From positions 25,516,373 through 25,580,372 of the forward strand of contig OY720643.1 of the NCBI GenBank assembly GCA_963169105.1: 64,000 nucleotides of DNA, written 5' to 3'. A program made the position numbers and the translations under genes. Of the stretch, positions 54,462 to 64,000 are shown piece by piece. How positions within the stretch are numbered: position 1 is the stretch's first letter; each line of letters begins with the position of its first letter. The notes under the pieces are model-generated. The model was not told the DNA's origin. It saw only the letters and a list, made by a program, of their open reading frames with translations, and did not search any database. Origin of the DNA: Ceriagrion tenellum (lineage: Eukaryota > Arthropoda > Insecta > Odonata > Coenagrionidae).

Positions 54462-54559
54462 GTCATCTGAATAAAATTTGACGCAGCTAACCCGAAAAAA
54501 ATGGAGAGAACTGCAGTTCCAATCATATTTTGCCAACTACTTCATTCCCATATAATTAT

Positions 54560-54870
54560 TTACTATGATGTCCGTCATGATTTTCTTGATATATTCCATA
54601 ATTAGTCTTCCAATATAAGCTCCTCTAGTCATTCCTTCCTCCCATATTGTTTTTATCAATGTGTTGGGTCGTAAAATATGCCTAATTAGTGTGTCTCTAC
54701 TTATTCGTAGCTTTCTTTATGTTTCATTTATATCCAGCTCTTCGTAAAGCTCCTTTATTTTAGGTTCACTCCGTTCAGTTAATGTCCATCATTCTACGGT
54801 AACACCTTTTCTCCATTACTTTAATAATCCTTTGTTCTGCTACTGTTATTGTTCAGGTTGTATTGCTAAA
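54560..54870 (-). pseudogene. Family C non-LTR retrotransposon, RT C-terminal block
   Basis: Minus strand: EKRCYRRMMDINWTERSEPK, then ELYEELDINET, LIRHILRPNTLIKTIWE and RLIMEYIKKIM. It corresponds to the WRRMxxISWTxxVTNEEV ... GHILRHxSLIKxIIEG ... WxDxIKK layout of family C, with a stop and diverged basic segment. No 3' end recognised. Confidence 0.7.
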
Positions 54871-55944
54871 CCTAAGCTCAAAATCACGCACAAGCCTATG
54901 CTCAAATCGCGAGTTGTGTGAAAAGAGTGATTAAATTAAAAGAACATGTATCGCTTAGGGTGTTGTGTTGAACTTCAGGAAGTATTAATAATCATGTTTT
55001 GGAACCAGTGGTCAAGAGACTTGAATGAATGCCGAATGATTTATCATATATCTACAAGTAATGAAATGCTACCTAGAACAGTAGAAAACTTGGAATCCGA
55101 ATTTACAACTGCATATTCTCATTCATTTCAGTAAAACCAAGCTTAAATAGTGACTTCACGGAGAGCAGGAACTATTTGAAAATCTCCTTGAATATCTCCT
55201 TGAATCTAGCTCCTAAAATGTGGAGAGCATTGACAGATATTTCATAACTCATCGTAACCATTTATTTCAAAATCTCTCATCGGCCTCAGTTGCACGGGGA
55301 TAACATCCCGATATAATCATTGTCCAGGTGACAGTCGAGAGTCTATCCGTATATTGCATTTTACACAACTAAACGAGGAAATGTGATCGACTGGGAATAT
55401 TACATTCCGAGCCCCACAGCCCCATTTAGAGATTGCTCGTTCGATGGTTCTATTCAGCATGGATCGGATTACAGCTAACCGCCATGGCTATCGCTAGGCG
55501 CCGCTGGTGCGATAAAAGTTGAATATTTTTTCGACTTGCCATCGCGGTCGCAATATCGCCGGCTATTTGATCGCTCTTCACCGATTTCAGCACTGTGAAT
55601 GTCCTCGTTCGCAGATAAGCGATTTCATCTTTCCGCGAGAATAAGTTTCTGGCACATCACTTGCGATTGACTTATTCTCACGATTATCGTTTAAACTGAG
55701 CATCGTGCACATGGTCTGAGGAGAATAGGGAGTATTACCCGCTCATTTGGTCAGCGGTGAAGAGGAAGGTATAGAAAGGATAGGTGTTGGTGAAAAAATG
55801 CAATAAGTTCTACGTCGAGATAATGTAACGGTAGTGGGTTAAGTGATTAGGAGCGTTTTAGCGTTTAAAAAAGTCCACTCTAGCAGGAATTCAATCGGAA
55901 AAATGAGATAAACGCATTAAATAATGTCCATTTCCAGTAAAAAA
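54871..55944. other. Unrecognised sequence
   Basis: No gene or repeat recognised. The frame 54946-55134 lacks motifs. Confidence 0.3.
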
Positions 55945-56560
55945 AATCCCCAGTGCAGTTTAGCTATAGTATCACTTCCACTCCTTTGGACAGAGTTTCA
56001 TTAATACAAGATCTTAGCGTAATAATGGAGCAGAAACTCATATTTGTCAATCAAATTCATGCTATTAAAAGAAAAACTAAACCCCCTGTTAGGCCTTTTT
56101 TACCTATTCACAGAAATTATAGATCCCAGAGCATTTTAGTCCTATTCCACATCTATTGTCCTTTTTTCTCTCCTATTGCTCCCCTACTTGGTCAACATCA
56201 GCCCAAAAAAAAGGTTAAATCTCTGCAACATATCACCATCACGTATTTGCACATATTGTAATAAATAGAGTTCCTCATATTCGCTGTCTCTTATGCTGGC
56301 TTGTCCTCACTCACTGGAACTGATCTTAATAATGACTTCCTCAAAACTGCTCCTAAACTCATCCATAGCCTCCTAATGTCAAACATTGACTACCTCACCT
56401 TGTTACCTTCATAAATTTCAGAATATCTACTCGACCCACCACGACTCACGCTCTGTTCCGTGTCCCTACTCCCAAATTATCCCTCGCCAAATTGTCCCAT
56501 CAGAGAGCATCCATTCCATAAAGCATGGAATCCAATTATATACCATTTTTTAACTTCACA
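55945..56560 (+). pseudogene. Family F non-LTR retrotransposon, RT C-terminal region (degraded)
   Basis: The plus frame 55953-56261 reads FSYSITSTPLDRVSLIQDLS then VIMEQKLIFVNQIHAIKRK. This is the YxINGxxLxRVxxIKDLGVxxDxKLxFxxHI block that follows the RT palm of jockey/CR1-like elements. Weaker downstream matches are KLIHSLLMSNIDYLTLLP and FRVPTPKLSLAKLSHQRAS-type sequence at about 56340-56520. Frames are broken. Confidence 0.6.
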
Positions 56561-57558
56561 GAACACTTTCTTAACATGTTGTGGCCATCTGGTCACACAT
56601 CTGCATATTTCCTCAGTCACTGGAAACAGACAACTATAATGTGTATTCTCTGCAAATGCTCCCTATTTTCCGCCTCTCTTCTCTTCTAAATTCCCTTCCT
56701 AAAAAGCATCGACCCTTTCACCATATCTTACAATGTCTTCGCTAACCAAGCCGTATGTCATTACCATTGAAAACGATTCTTATTATCTCCCCAAGTAAGG
56801 GCAATTTTAGTTCACTATATTGTTACTGATTTTGCCGATTCGTCCTTCTATGTTTATCATATGTCCACTTTTAAATGGCTTCATTATCTATGTGTTCTTT
56901 TTTCAAACAGATGAAAATAACTAAAAATCTCTCCCTAATACCTACCAAAGAAAAGATTACGCGTATGCACGTATGATTCAGCTGATAGGCGAACTGATTC
57001 AGATGTGCGCCAATAGCGAGCTCTCGTATACGTTCTCCGTTTATGTTCTATGATACGCTACGCCTTATTTACATTAGGTGCAACGGAATAATTTTTTCAG
57101 AATATTCTAACATAATATTAATACCCTCTATAATTTAAAGTAAAACTCGTAGGCATTCCAGAAGGTTATTGAGATTGGAAAAGTTACAATGTCCCCGAAA
57201 GTCTCCTCGGAATCCCAAACCCTCTCTTTTAATTTTCGACAAAAAGGTAAACAAGGAACAACATTTTTTCTGGTTCGCTTGCCAGCATGGCTCACCAGAC
57301 GTAGCATCCCGGTCACTGACGACAAAGATCAAGGAAACAATACAACGACCCTTGATCCTTATAACTTTTGTATTTTTCCAGTTTTAATTCAATAAAGTTA
57401 GCAGCAATACCCTTCGAGAACCTCACAGTCCATTTCAATTCCTCATCCAAAAAACATAGTATGGGGCTTCCTGTCACTACATAGTCCGATTAACAATAAA
57501 TCAGTTTTAGATGATAGGGTCAGGCTGCTGAAATAGTGTAAGAGAAATTTGATGGAAA
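56561..57558. other. Unrecognised sequence
   Basis: Overlapping opposite-strand frames at 57128-57395 without motifs. The start may contain further decayed family F sequence. Confidence 0.3.
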
Positions 57559-57887
57559 AATACTCTCGTAAAATGAGAACTCACTTTGTACCTTCCATAC
57601 TATTTTATTTTCACCTACCATGGTTTCGACAATATCTGTCATTATCAAGGAACTATCTCAATCTCCTTCTTATCCTCCAACCACCCTCAGTTTGGTATAC
57701 GACTGCTAAAAATAAATATGGACATATCGTATATGGAAAGCTAAAAATGAAGATTGTACCTTAATAATGACAGATATTGTTTAACCATGGTCGGTGAAAA
57801 TAAAATAGTGTGGAAGGTAAAAAGTGAGTTCTTATTCCATGTGTTGCTTCCCCACAAATTAAAGCCCGAAAATTTTTAATACTCTCG
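57559..57887 (-). mobile_element. PLE-type foldback with 75-bp arms and 10-bp TSD
   Basis: TSD AATACTCTCG at 57559-57568 and 57878-57887. Arms 57576-57650 and 57759-57832 are inverted copies, and each contains GACAGATATTGT...AACCATGG on the minus or plus strand. A 45-bp tail lies on the right between arm and TSD; read on the minus strand it contains GGGCTTTAATTTGTGGGGAA. The 108-bp middle has no recognised coding sequence. The motif resembles the repeats at 44.0 and 45.2 kb. Confidence 0.7.
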
Positions 57888-58929
57888 CCTAGATACGTAA
57901 CAAGAGCATATATATTCACGTACCGATCTTTGTATTCCTTAGATACAGAATCATACACGTCTTACCCTAGTATCATTCGTATCGATCAATGTTTTCATCA
58001 CCTTTTATTAGACTAATTTGATAAATCAATAAGATTATCAACTAGAAAGGAATCTTTACAGTCATATGACGCTTCAAAGTAATGTTATAATCATGCCAGC
58101 GATCATAGTTCTTGCGACACCATCCCCGGCTAAGGAAAACACGGGTAAAGGAATCAAGTAGGAGAGAAACTCACTGCGTCGGACATATCAAACTCTCATA
58201 ATTTCCTCCGCCCATTCTTGTTGCAGCAGTCCGATGGTTGTTCAGCTTGGCACGTCACGTCGCGAGCTTTCTACGCTCACTTATCAAAACCAGCCACCGG
58301 ATGGACTATCAGGAACGAGCGAAGTCTTTGGATTGAGCGCTGATGGAGGTGGGACCATCGTGTTGGCGGGATGGCCACTGCCGCGGGCACACACGCAGGC
58401 TAAACGTGAGGATAATAAATCTTTCTTCGGCGCGGACATAAACCCGGAGTATTTACCGCACATTAGTTATTCAAGATTCCCTCATTCTCTCTCTCGAGGC
58501 GATGAGAGCGCTTTCACACCGAGGCAATTTCTTCAGGATTGGCGACGATCCGAGTGCGAAATTGCCCCCATCCTGTTTCGAGGAAGGGTCGAACCGAAAG
58601 CGTGAACGGGTGATTAGAGCTCTCGAGCTTCTGTCCTCGCCTCATCGTGCCCCTGCCAACGGGGAAAAATAAAGGAGTTCCCGCCCGCTCTGCCTTTTGC
58701 ACGGAGTAAGGGGCGGGTTCAAAGGGGCGCGAGTTGGAGTGAGGGCAAATGCGCGGAGGAAGAGAGAAGGGGGAAATTTTTAAAGTGAAAGCGAATGGCC
58801 ACTTGACTGGCTAACATTTTTTTCGCATCTTGATTCTTGGCCAGAGGCTATTACAAGTAGTTGGTGCGATAATTCACTCCTAATGAAATTCCATTGAATT
58901 TGGTTTCGTGTTAAGAAATATATCTCATA
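57888..58929. other. CpG-rich block at 58230-58770, unrecognised
   Basis: A 123-codon plus frame (58234-58605) begins ATGGTTGTTCAGCTTGG and is moderately CpG-rich. An opposite frame overlaps at 58514-58702. No domain recognised. It could be an exon or promoter-proximal sequence, but nothing confirms it. Confidence 0.3.
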
Positions 58930-59125
58930 ATTCTCATCATTGGTCGTTCAATCCTAAGATTGGTTCAGTGCAGTTCACCACCTTTCCTTATCTAATACTA
59001 GTTCCCTTACCTCCTGGTATCTCTTCCTGAGTACTTTCCTCTTTATTTGGTCCATGAACGTATTTGTGGGTCTTCCTCAGGGGACTTTTCCCTCTATTTT
59101 GCCTTCAATTACGTTCTTTACAAAC
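58930..59125 (-). pseudogene. Family C non-LTR retrotransposon, C-terminal tail
   Basis: Minus strand: VKNVIEGKIEGKVP, a stop, GRPTNTFMDQIKRKVL, then RYQEVRELVLDKERW and ALNQS. This is the IEGKxEGxRxRGRPxxxxMDQIK ... YQEVxxLAxDRExWR ending of the family. One stop, otherwise in a single frame. Confidence 0.7.
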
Positions 59126-61194
59126 CCAACCTTAGCTTAGAGTCCTTATGCTTTACCAAACGCGAAAAATTAGTGCCTATAATATCCATATAAATTTGTT
59201 CCATCGTGGATTTTTGCGACGTTGAAACAAATATCCCTGAATTCTCGGGTGTCTACCGAGTAGGTTATGTTTCAAGGTAAGATTTTCAACAGTGGTTCAA
59301 TAACTGTCTTCCGCTTGAAGTTCGTTGCCCAGGTCGGAGTTGAGGTTATTCCACCTTACCCTTTCTATAACAATTGTCCTAGGGCAACTGCATCCTTACC
59401 CTCTTCGTTTACACAAATTCTGTTATTTCCTCCCCTGCTTTTATATGCTTGTTAAGGTTTGGTGAAGAAAAATGGGTTAGCAAGCTGCCGGAAACCCATC
59501 TTTTAATTCATGACTACTGACGGAGATGTCGTTATGCACTTGATTCCCAATGAATACTTGGCATAAAGACTTCAAAATCTCAGTACCTCAGTCATTTTTT
59601 CACTGGTCTAATTTGGTAAAGGAAACCTCATATTCCAGCTGCATGATACACTTAATTATCCTCTGCCATTCCTTTAACTAGAAATAATAAGAAACAATGA
59701 GTCTTGGGACTTCCAAACTCCCTTTCATAACAGGACCCTCGTTCCTGAGTAAAACTTCATCACTGGGTGCTCTCGATATACAAAAGCGTCATGCCTAATG
59801 AAATTCTAAATGCAAAGAACTTTACTTAATGAAGGCGTTTTATGTCAAAACCCTGGTCGAGCAATGCCATATAGTGTAGAATTAACTGCTACTGTTGCAT
59901 TTAATACAGTATTGATTCCACAGTTCTAGTCGAGAGTCGACACATTTCATTAAGTTCTGCCCCATAGGAATTAAGGGAAGAATTTCTCAAAAAACTAACA
60001 TCGGCATTGAAAATTCAGTTAGTTATGGCGTTTGACTTCACTACATTATTATGGTATAGTTATAAGTTGTCCTAAATGCAAGTTACATTTTATGAAAAGT
60101 TTCTCGGAATAAACAAAACAGAGAAACGCAACACGACATATGCATACACGCTCGTTGATGTTACTGACCGCCAGATTACAGCAAAGTAGGTAGACACTAA
60201 AAATAAAATTTAGCATTAACACTCTCCAAATGAGATAGCAAAATAATTATTTATTTATGGATATTTCAACCTTCTATCCACATTCTCGGAAATATATAGT
60301 AGAAATGAGGTAAAGATATCGAAAATTTAAGGCATTAGCCATCTGCACTTTCAAACCACTCTCTAACCCAAGTGGTTTAAATCCCGAACATAGAAAACAA
60401 AGCATTTCGCGTCTTAGCTGTTAGCCACGCTGCTATGGTTTAATATGCCTCATTTTTTAACGCATGAGTGATCACAAAAGAATTCTGACCTCTTTAAAAA
60501 CAACCGCCATAGAAAATCAAAACGAAACGTTTACTCATACGAAAATGTGATTCCGTAATACTCGAAGAGGAAATAAAACGTCATGCAAGAAACTCGTAAC
60601 TAGCGCAAAGTGTGCAATCCCCGAAGATGTATGGAATTGATTATGGGAAATTCTATGAAAAGGAATCGATAGATATACCCTAAACAAACTATAACGCGTG
60701 AGATAATGCATTGCAGTACAGTTATTACGAAGGGTATCACAAGGACGCCATATCTATAAAGTCTGGAAAGTATATATGAAGTTATCACAGAGAGTCACAT
60801 AAGTAATGAGAGAATGCTCAAACCTTGTAAGATAACACCAAGCTAGCAGAGAGTGCAGCACAGCTGAGGGATAAACCAGGTTAGTCGGATGCGAGGCTCA
60901 TCGGATGATTCATGCTGTGCAACGATGAAATTCATAAGATGCAAATTTCAGGGCTACAGGGAGGATGATATTTCTAACCTGGGCAATTTTCTTGATCTAA
61001 GAGAAGTGAAAAATTAGGAGACAGTGTGGAACTGTTAGGTACAATATGCTCCTTCTTTATATGCACCAAGATTTAATAAAAAGACAGCGAGGAAAAACGT
61101 CTGTACAATATTTGGTAATGACCATTTATGGTTTGTTATTTTACTATATCTCGGTTACATTCCTGGAGTGCAACCACGGTTCTCCATAACGTAA
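59126..61194. other. Mostly unrecognised; possible PLE end at 59230-59265
   Basis: The stretch gaattctcgggtgtctaccg followed by AGTAGG resembles the 3' end of the 5.6-kb PLE (aaattctcgggcttctagcc then GAGTAAG). This hints at another solo PLE end. No TSD, tail or partner seen. The rest is unrecognised. Confidence 0.3.
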
Positions 61195-61195
61195 T

Positions 61196-61257
61196 GAAGA
61201 GAGAGAGAGGGAGAGGGAGGGGAGAGAGAGAGAGGGAGAGAGAGAGAGAGAGAGAGC
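61196..61257 (+). repeat. (GA)n microsatellite
   Basis: GA dinucleotide repeat with occasional GGGA interruptions. It produces an artefactual Arg-Glu repeat in the plus-strand frame 61128-61379. Confidence 0.9.
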
Positions 61258-61689
61258 GAAAATATTTTATCATGGGACCAATTGCGTCCCTAAACAATTG
61301 TGTATTTCCGTCTCCATATCGTGATTGTTCACATTGTCACTTTTCATTTGCCCTTATGAAAGTTAAAACGCGATGTTAATTCTGAAATTTTGTCAGGTGA
61401 TTAATAAAACCACAGTTAATTGGCGAATCGTTACAAGGACCGCAACTGTGTGAATTGTCCCAACAGAGTGGTTTGCATTTTAGATAAAGATAACGCGAAC
61501 GCAGAATAAGCAACCGTGATCCTACTACTGGTAAAAGGGAGTATTTCACTTGTAAGTGTATGATTCTAGCTGCAACTAGGACCTTATCTGAACAGTAAGC
61601 TAAATGGGTCAGATATTCCGTGAACATAAAACTCACTTTCGTCCTATTCATTTTCCTATTACATTTGCTCTTTCACACCCACATCCGAT

Positions 61690-61760
61690 ATTGATGGGCT
61701 GTGTAACACGCTCTGGCGGTGATTTGCAGGGTAGTTTCTAGAATTAGGCATATTTTGAAT
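61690..61760 (+). repeat. Possible family A 3' hairpin remnant
   Basis: gctgtgtaacacgctctggc followed by GGTGATTTGCAGGGTA resembles the CCACACACCC...GGGTGGCTTGCAGGGTA 3' end of family A. No coding or UTR match upstream. Confidence 0.35.
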
Positions 61761-61962
61761 TCATGGTGAAAGATTGAGCCGGGGTGATGCCACAAAATTC
61801 TACTAGTTTTCTTAAAACTCTTATTTTTACATAATTACTAGTGCATTTACGGATACATTCTTTAAAATTATTTTATTGATGAATATCTTAGGAAAGAATT
61901 TACTTGCACATTCTGTAATTGCGTGAAAGGAATCCGTTGAAGTCCTGATCACATTCTCTAGT

Positions 61963-62185
61963 AATGCTAAAAGATTGGTATAGAGGCTTCCGCGGTGATT
62001 TATTGAGGTCAGTTTATTCGGGTTTTTCCCGCATTGATTCAGATTAACGGGCAACAGTTTCGCTAACGTTAGAGTTAGCGTCGTCAGATACTGGCGACGC
62101 TAGCTGTAACGTTAGCGAAACTGTTGTCCGTAAATATGAAGCAACGCGGGAAAAAACCCGAAAAAACTGACCTCAATGCTAAAAG
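61963..62185. mobile_element. PLE foldback: two inverted 3' ends with strong hammerhead-like motifs
   Basis: TSD AATGCTAAAAG at 61963-61973 and 62175-62185 (10 bp if the shared A is counted once). A 30-bp tail (61974-62003, GAGGCTTCCGCGGTG) is followed by inverted arms 62004-62087 and 62091-62175 with almost no spacer. There is no coding sequence. The outer arm ends TGAGGTCAGTTTATTCGGG / CCCGAAAAAACTGACCTCA match well. Confidence 0.9.
62057..62121. ncRNA. Paired hammerhead-like motifs at the foldback centre
   Basis: Left motif (minus strand, 62057-62087): CTGACGA, C, GCTAAC, loop, GTTAGC, GAAAC; its 6-bp stem is perfect. Right motif (plus strand, 62091-62121): CTGGCGA, C, GCTAGC, loop, GTTAGC, GAAAC. 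The right copy has G for A in CTGA, which would be expected to disable a hammerhead core. The two face each other across 3 bp. Confidence 0.55.
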
Positions 62186-64000
62186 GTGTTTTGTAGAAAT
62201 TCTTTTAATTCACATTTCTCGGGTTAATTTGCTAATTAATTTATAACTATCATTATAGAGTTAACCACTTGGGACTTCTTCAAGAAATATCAGTAATTTC
62301 ATCTATTTACTGTTTTGCTTAACTTCCTCCGAAAGTGAGAGCACTTTGTGAGGAATGCCGGTAGAGTTTCCGGGTATTTTTCAAGGCTTCCGACAATATA
62401 CCGAGACTGCTTATGGGTAACATAAGCTCAAGTTACGATCAAATCCTAAGAGGTCTAATCTGCTTCTACAGAAAATATGACAATTTTCGTAGAACTTCTC
62501 ATGCAGACAGAAGTATATTATTACTCTGCATAACCATCAAACGGAGGCCTCAAAATGGCTTTACACTTTGACTACCAACCCATTTGGGCGTTGCTCGAGA
62601 GATTCCGCCCACGCCAGCCGAGTCGGGACCGGAGCAGCCGATTAAAAAGCTGCAATACCATACTTCTCGGAATTGAAAGCGAGAGGGATTCGCTGGACGC
62701 CGGCGGCCCAACTTTTTCTTCACCCACCTTTCTGGTTTCCAATATATTCACGAGAACGATTAAATACTTAATGCTGAGGAGGTCAATAAAAACCTACCTC
62801 AATTTATATCCGACGGCATCGCAAAAAATCACGTTGCCGGAATTAGCATATAGAAAGGCTAATCTCGGGAGTTAACGAATGAAATAAGTCCTTTTCAACT
62901 TGGTCTTCGAGTGATCTCTAGAAGTGTGTAAATGCGCTTTTAAATTATTATCAGTTATTCAGGTTTGTAGGAAAAGCGTTCGGGCAAAACCCAGAGGGTT
63001 CATATTCAACTACTATGACTAATTGCAATTCGTAAATTTCTAAATAGCGATCAAAACTTAACAGTTTCCTAGCTAATTGTTAGGTATTTGCACTATCGGC
63101 GAATCTGATGTAGTGCGATATCGGGAATATAATTTCACTAATGAAACTGTGACAATTTTAAAATAACTAGTCCAAGCCACTTAAAATATTGAAGAAACAT
63201 AGTGAATGCTGAAAAAGAGAATATTCAATAGCAAAAGTTATAGTACTCTTAGAAAAACTATATCGGCGTTGACTTTTGAACTTGAATGGTAATTGCACAG
63301 TAAAATACATTTTATATAAAAAAATTAAAAAGATAATCATTAAGTCAACGGTCTCATGATTGATATTTTTCTTTGAGTCTCTGCATTCTCGTACGAAAAT
63401 TTTCTGGGATCTTTCATTTCTATTGAGCCCATCAGTCAATAACAACGGAGAAATTCGATGAGAAAAATGTATCCTGTTAGTTTTAAGAGGGTAAAGAGGG
63501 TTAAGAAAGCAGGTTTAAGAGGGTTAAGAAAGCAGGGATTCAACTAATTCATGAATAAAAAAAATATTATCCTAAATTGAAGAGTGCTATCAAAATGTGT
63601 CGGTGCTATTATAAATTATTCTGTCGAGGAGTGGAAACGGAAGAGAATAAAGGAGAAGGAAAATTCAAGTTTGAGGCCAAGACGACCGCTCTGAACACGC
63701 TTAATCCGGCTCCTGAATGCTATTATTTATCACTCAGGATGCCATCTCACAGGATTCCACGCAACGTCGTGGTACCTGCATTTAACATTTCAAACAGAGC
63801 ACGGGAGCCCACCGCGGGTGGGCGGTCGACGAGTGGTCTTCTTGAAGGAGGACGCGGTCTTATCTCTACGGGCTCTATTGTATGCACAACGGCTGAAGCA
63901 TTCCAATCCGGATATGCGGGACTCTGTGCGTACCTCTAAGATGATACCAGTGAGTAGCACGGAAATTGTACTAGCAAACATTTTTCAACAAAACTCCTGC
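62186..64000. other. No recognised feature; frames of unknown meaning at 62555 and 63577
   Basis: Frames 62555-62875 (106 codons) and 63577-63939 (120 codons) on the plus strand have no recognised domain, signal peptide or membrane segment. Both overlap moderately CpG-rich stretches (62570-62720 and 63650-63930), so they may be incidental. A two-unit tandem repeat (ttaagagggttaagaaagca) lies at 63491-63537. Without homology they cannot be called genes. Confidence 0.3.

Larger units (their letters stand above)
54117..54528 (+). mobile_element. Penelope-like element, 60-bp inverted 3' ends, 13-bp TSD
   Basis: Perfect TSD GTTCCAATCATAT at 54117-54129 and 54516-54528. Order: TSD, 29-bp tail (54130-54158, GAGGCTTTCGCAGCG), inverted 3' end (54159-54218), coding end, UTR, 3' end (54456-54515), TSD. 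The arms differ at three positions. The 3' end stops exactly at the right TSD, while the tail is found only on the left. Confidence 0.9.

Noticed and set aside
61128..61379. Open frame with a long Arg-Glu repeat
   Set aside because: It is the translation of a (GA)n microsatellite, not a protein feature.
1..64000. CRISPR arrays, operons, prokaryotic promoters or rRNA
   Set aside because: No regularly spaced repeats, no ribosome-binding context and no rRNA-like sequence were seen; the eukaryotic tRNA, SINEs and non-LTR elements exclude a bacterial origin.

Overview
This window looks like arthropod nuclear DNA, most likely an insect with a large, repeat-rich genome. It is AT-rich with local CpG-rich islands. 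It carries one intact eukaryotic tRNA-Arg gene, tRNA-derived SINEs, decayed non-LTR retrotransposons of several families, Penelope-like elements (PLEs) with a GIY-YIG endonuclease domain, and several DNA-transposon remnants. I recognise no intact host protein-coding gene. Nearly all open frames are short, lack family motifs and often overlap on both strands. The region is therefore intergenic or deep intronic and is built from layers of old insertions.

Layout. 1-1.85 kb: non-LTR family B remnants, one carrying a nested family A insertion. 3.0-3.8 kb: a TTAA-flanked MITE, then a PLE-like foldback. 4-7.2 kb: family A copies and a 5'-truncated PLE with a GIY-YIG reading frame. 11.8-16.7 kb: more family A fragments and a second copy of the TTAA MITE, with CpG-rich unique blocks at 13.6-14.2, 15.3-16.0 and 17.7-19.3 kb. 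21.5-22.6 kb: the longest family A copy, abutting a PLE 3' end. 26.3 kb: third TTAA MITE. 28.5-29.5 kb: two SINEs flanking a tRNA-Arg(TCG) gene. 31.8-37.9 kb: a HARBI1-like transposase pseudogene and five non-LTR fragments. 40.4-46.2 kb: family B tails, a PLE at 42 kb and two PLE-type end repeats. 45.5-51.4 kb: SINE-rich, with a TSD-flanked composite element at 47.5-48.2 kb and a TA-flanked MITE nested in a SINE. 52.4-62.2 kb: duplicated segments, four further PLE insertions or foldbacks and family C/F non-LTR fragments. 62.2-64 kb: no recognised feature.

The most interesting signal is the set of PLE-related insertions at about 5.6, 42.0, 53.3, 54.1, 57.6 and 62.0 kb, with more degraded relatives at 3.7, 22.5, 44-45 and 50 kb. 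Six have 8-13 bp target-site duplications. They share one architecture: TSD, a roughly 30-bp tail, an inverted copy of the element's own 3' end, residual coding sequence or nothing, the 3' end, TSD. Four unrelated 3' ends share a tail core of the form GGCTTYCGCRG. Each 3' end carries a CTGANGA-stem-GAAAC signature resembling a hammerhead ribozyme core. Within this window the tail and ribozyme-like fold are better conserved than the surrounding sequence.

Family letters (A to F for non-LTR elements, SINE-1 to SINE-3) are labels local to this annotation. Names rest on recognised motifs. No database search was possible and no percent identities were computed.
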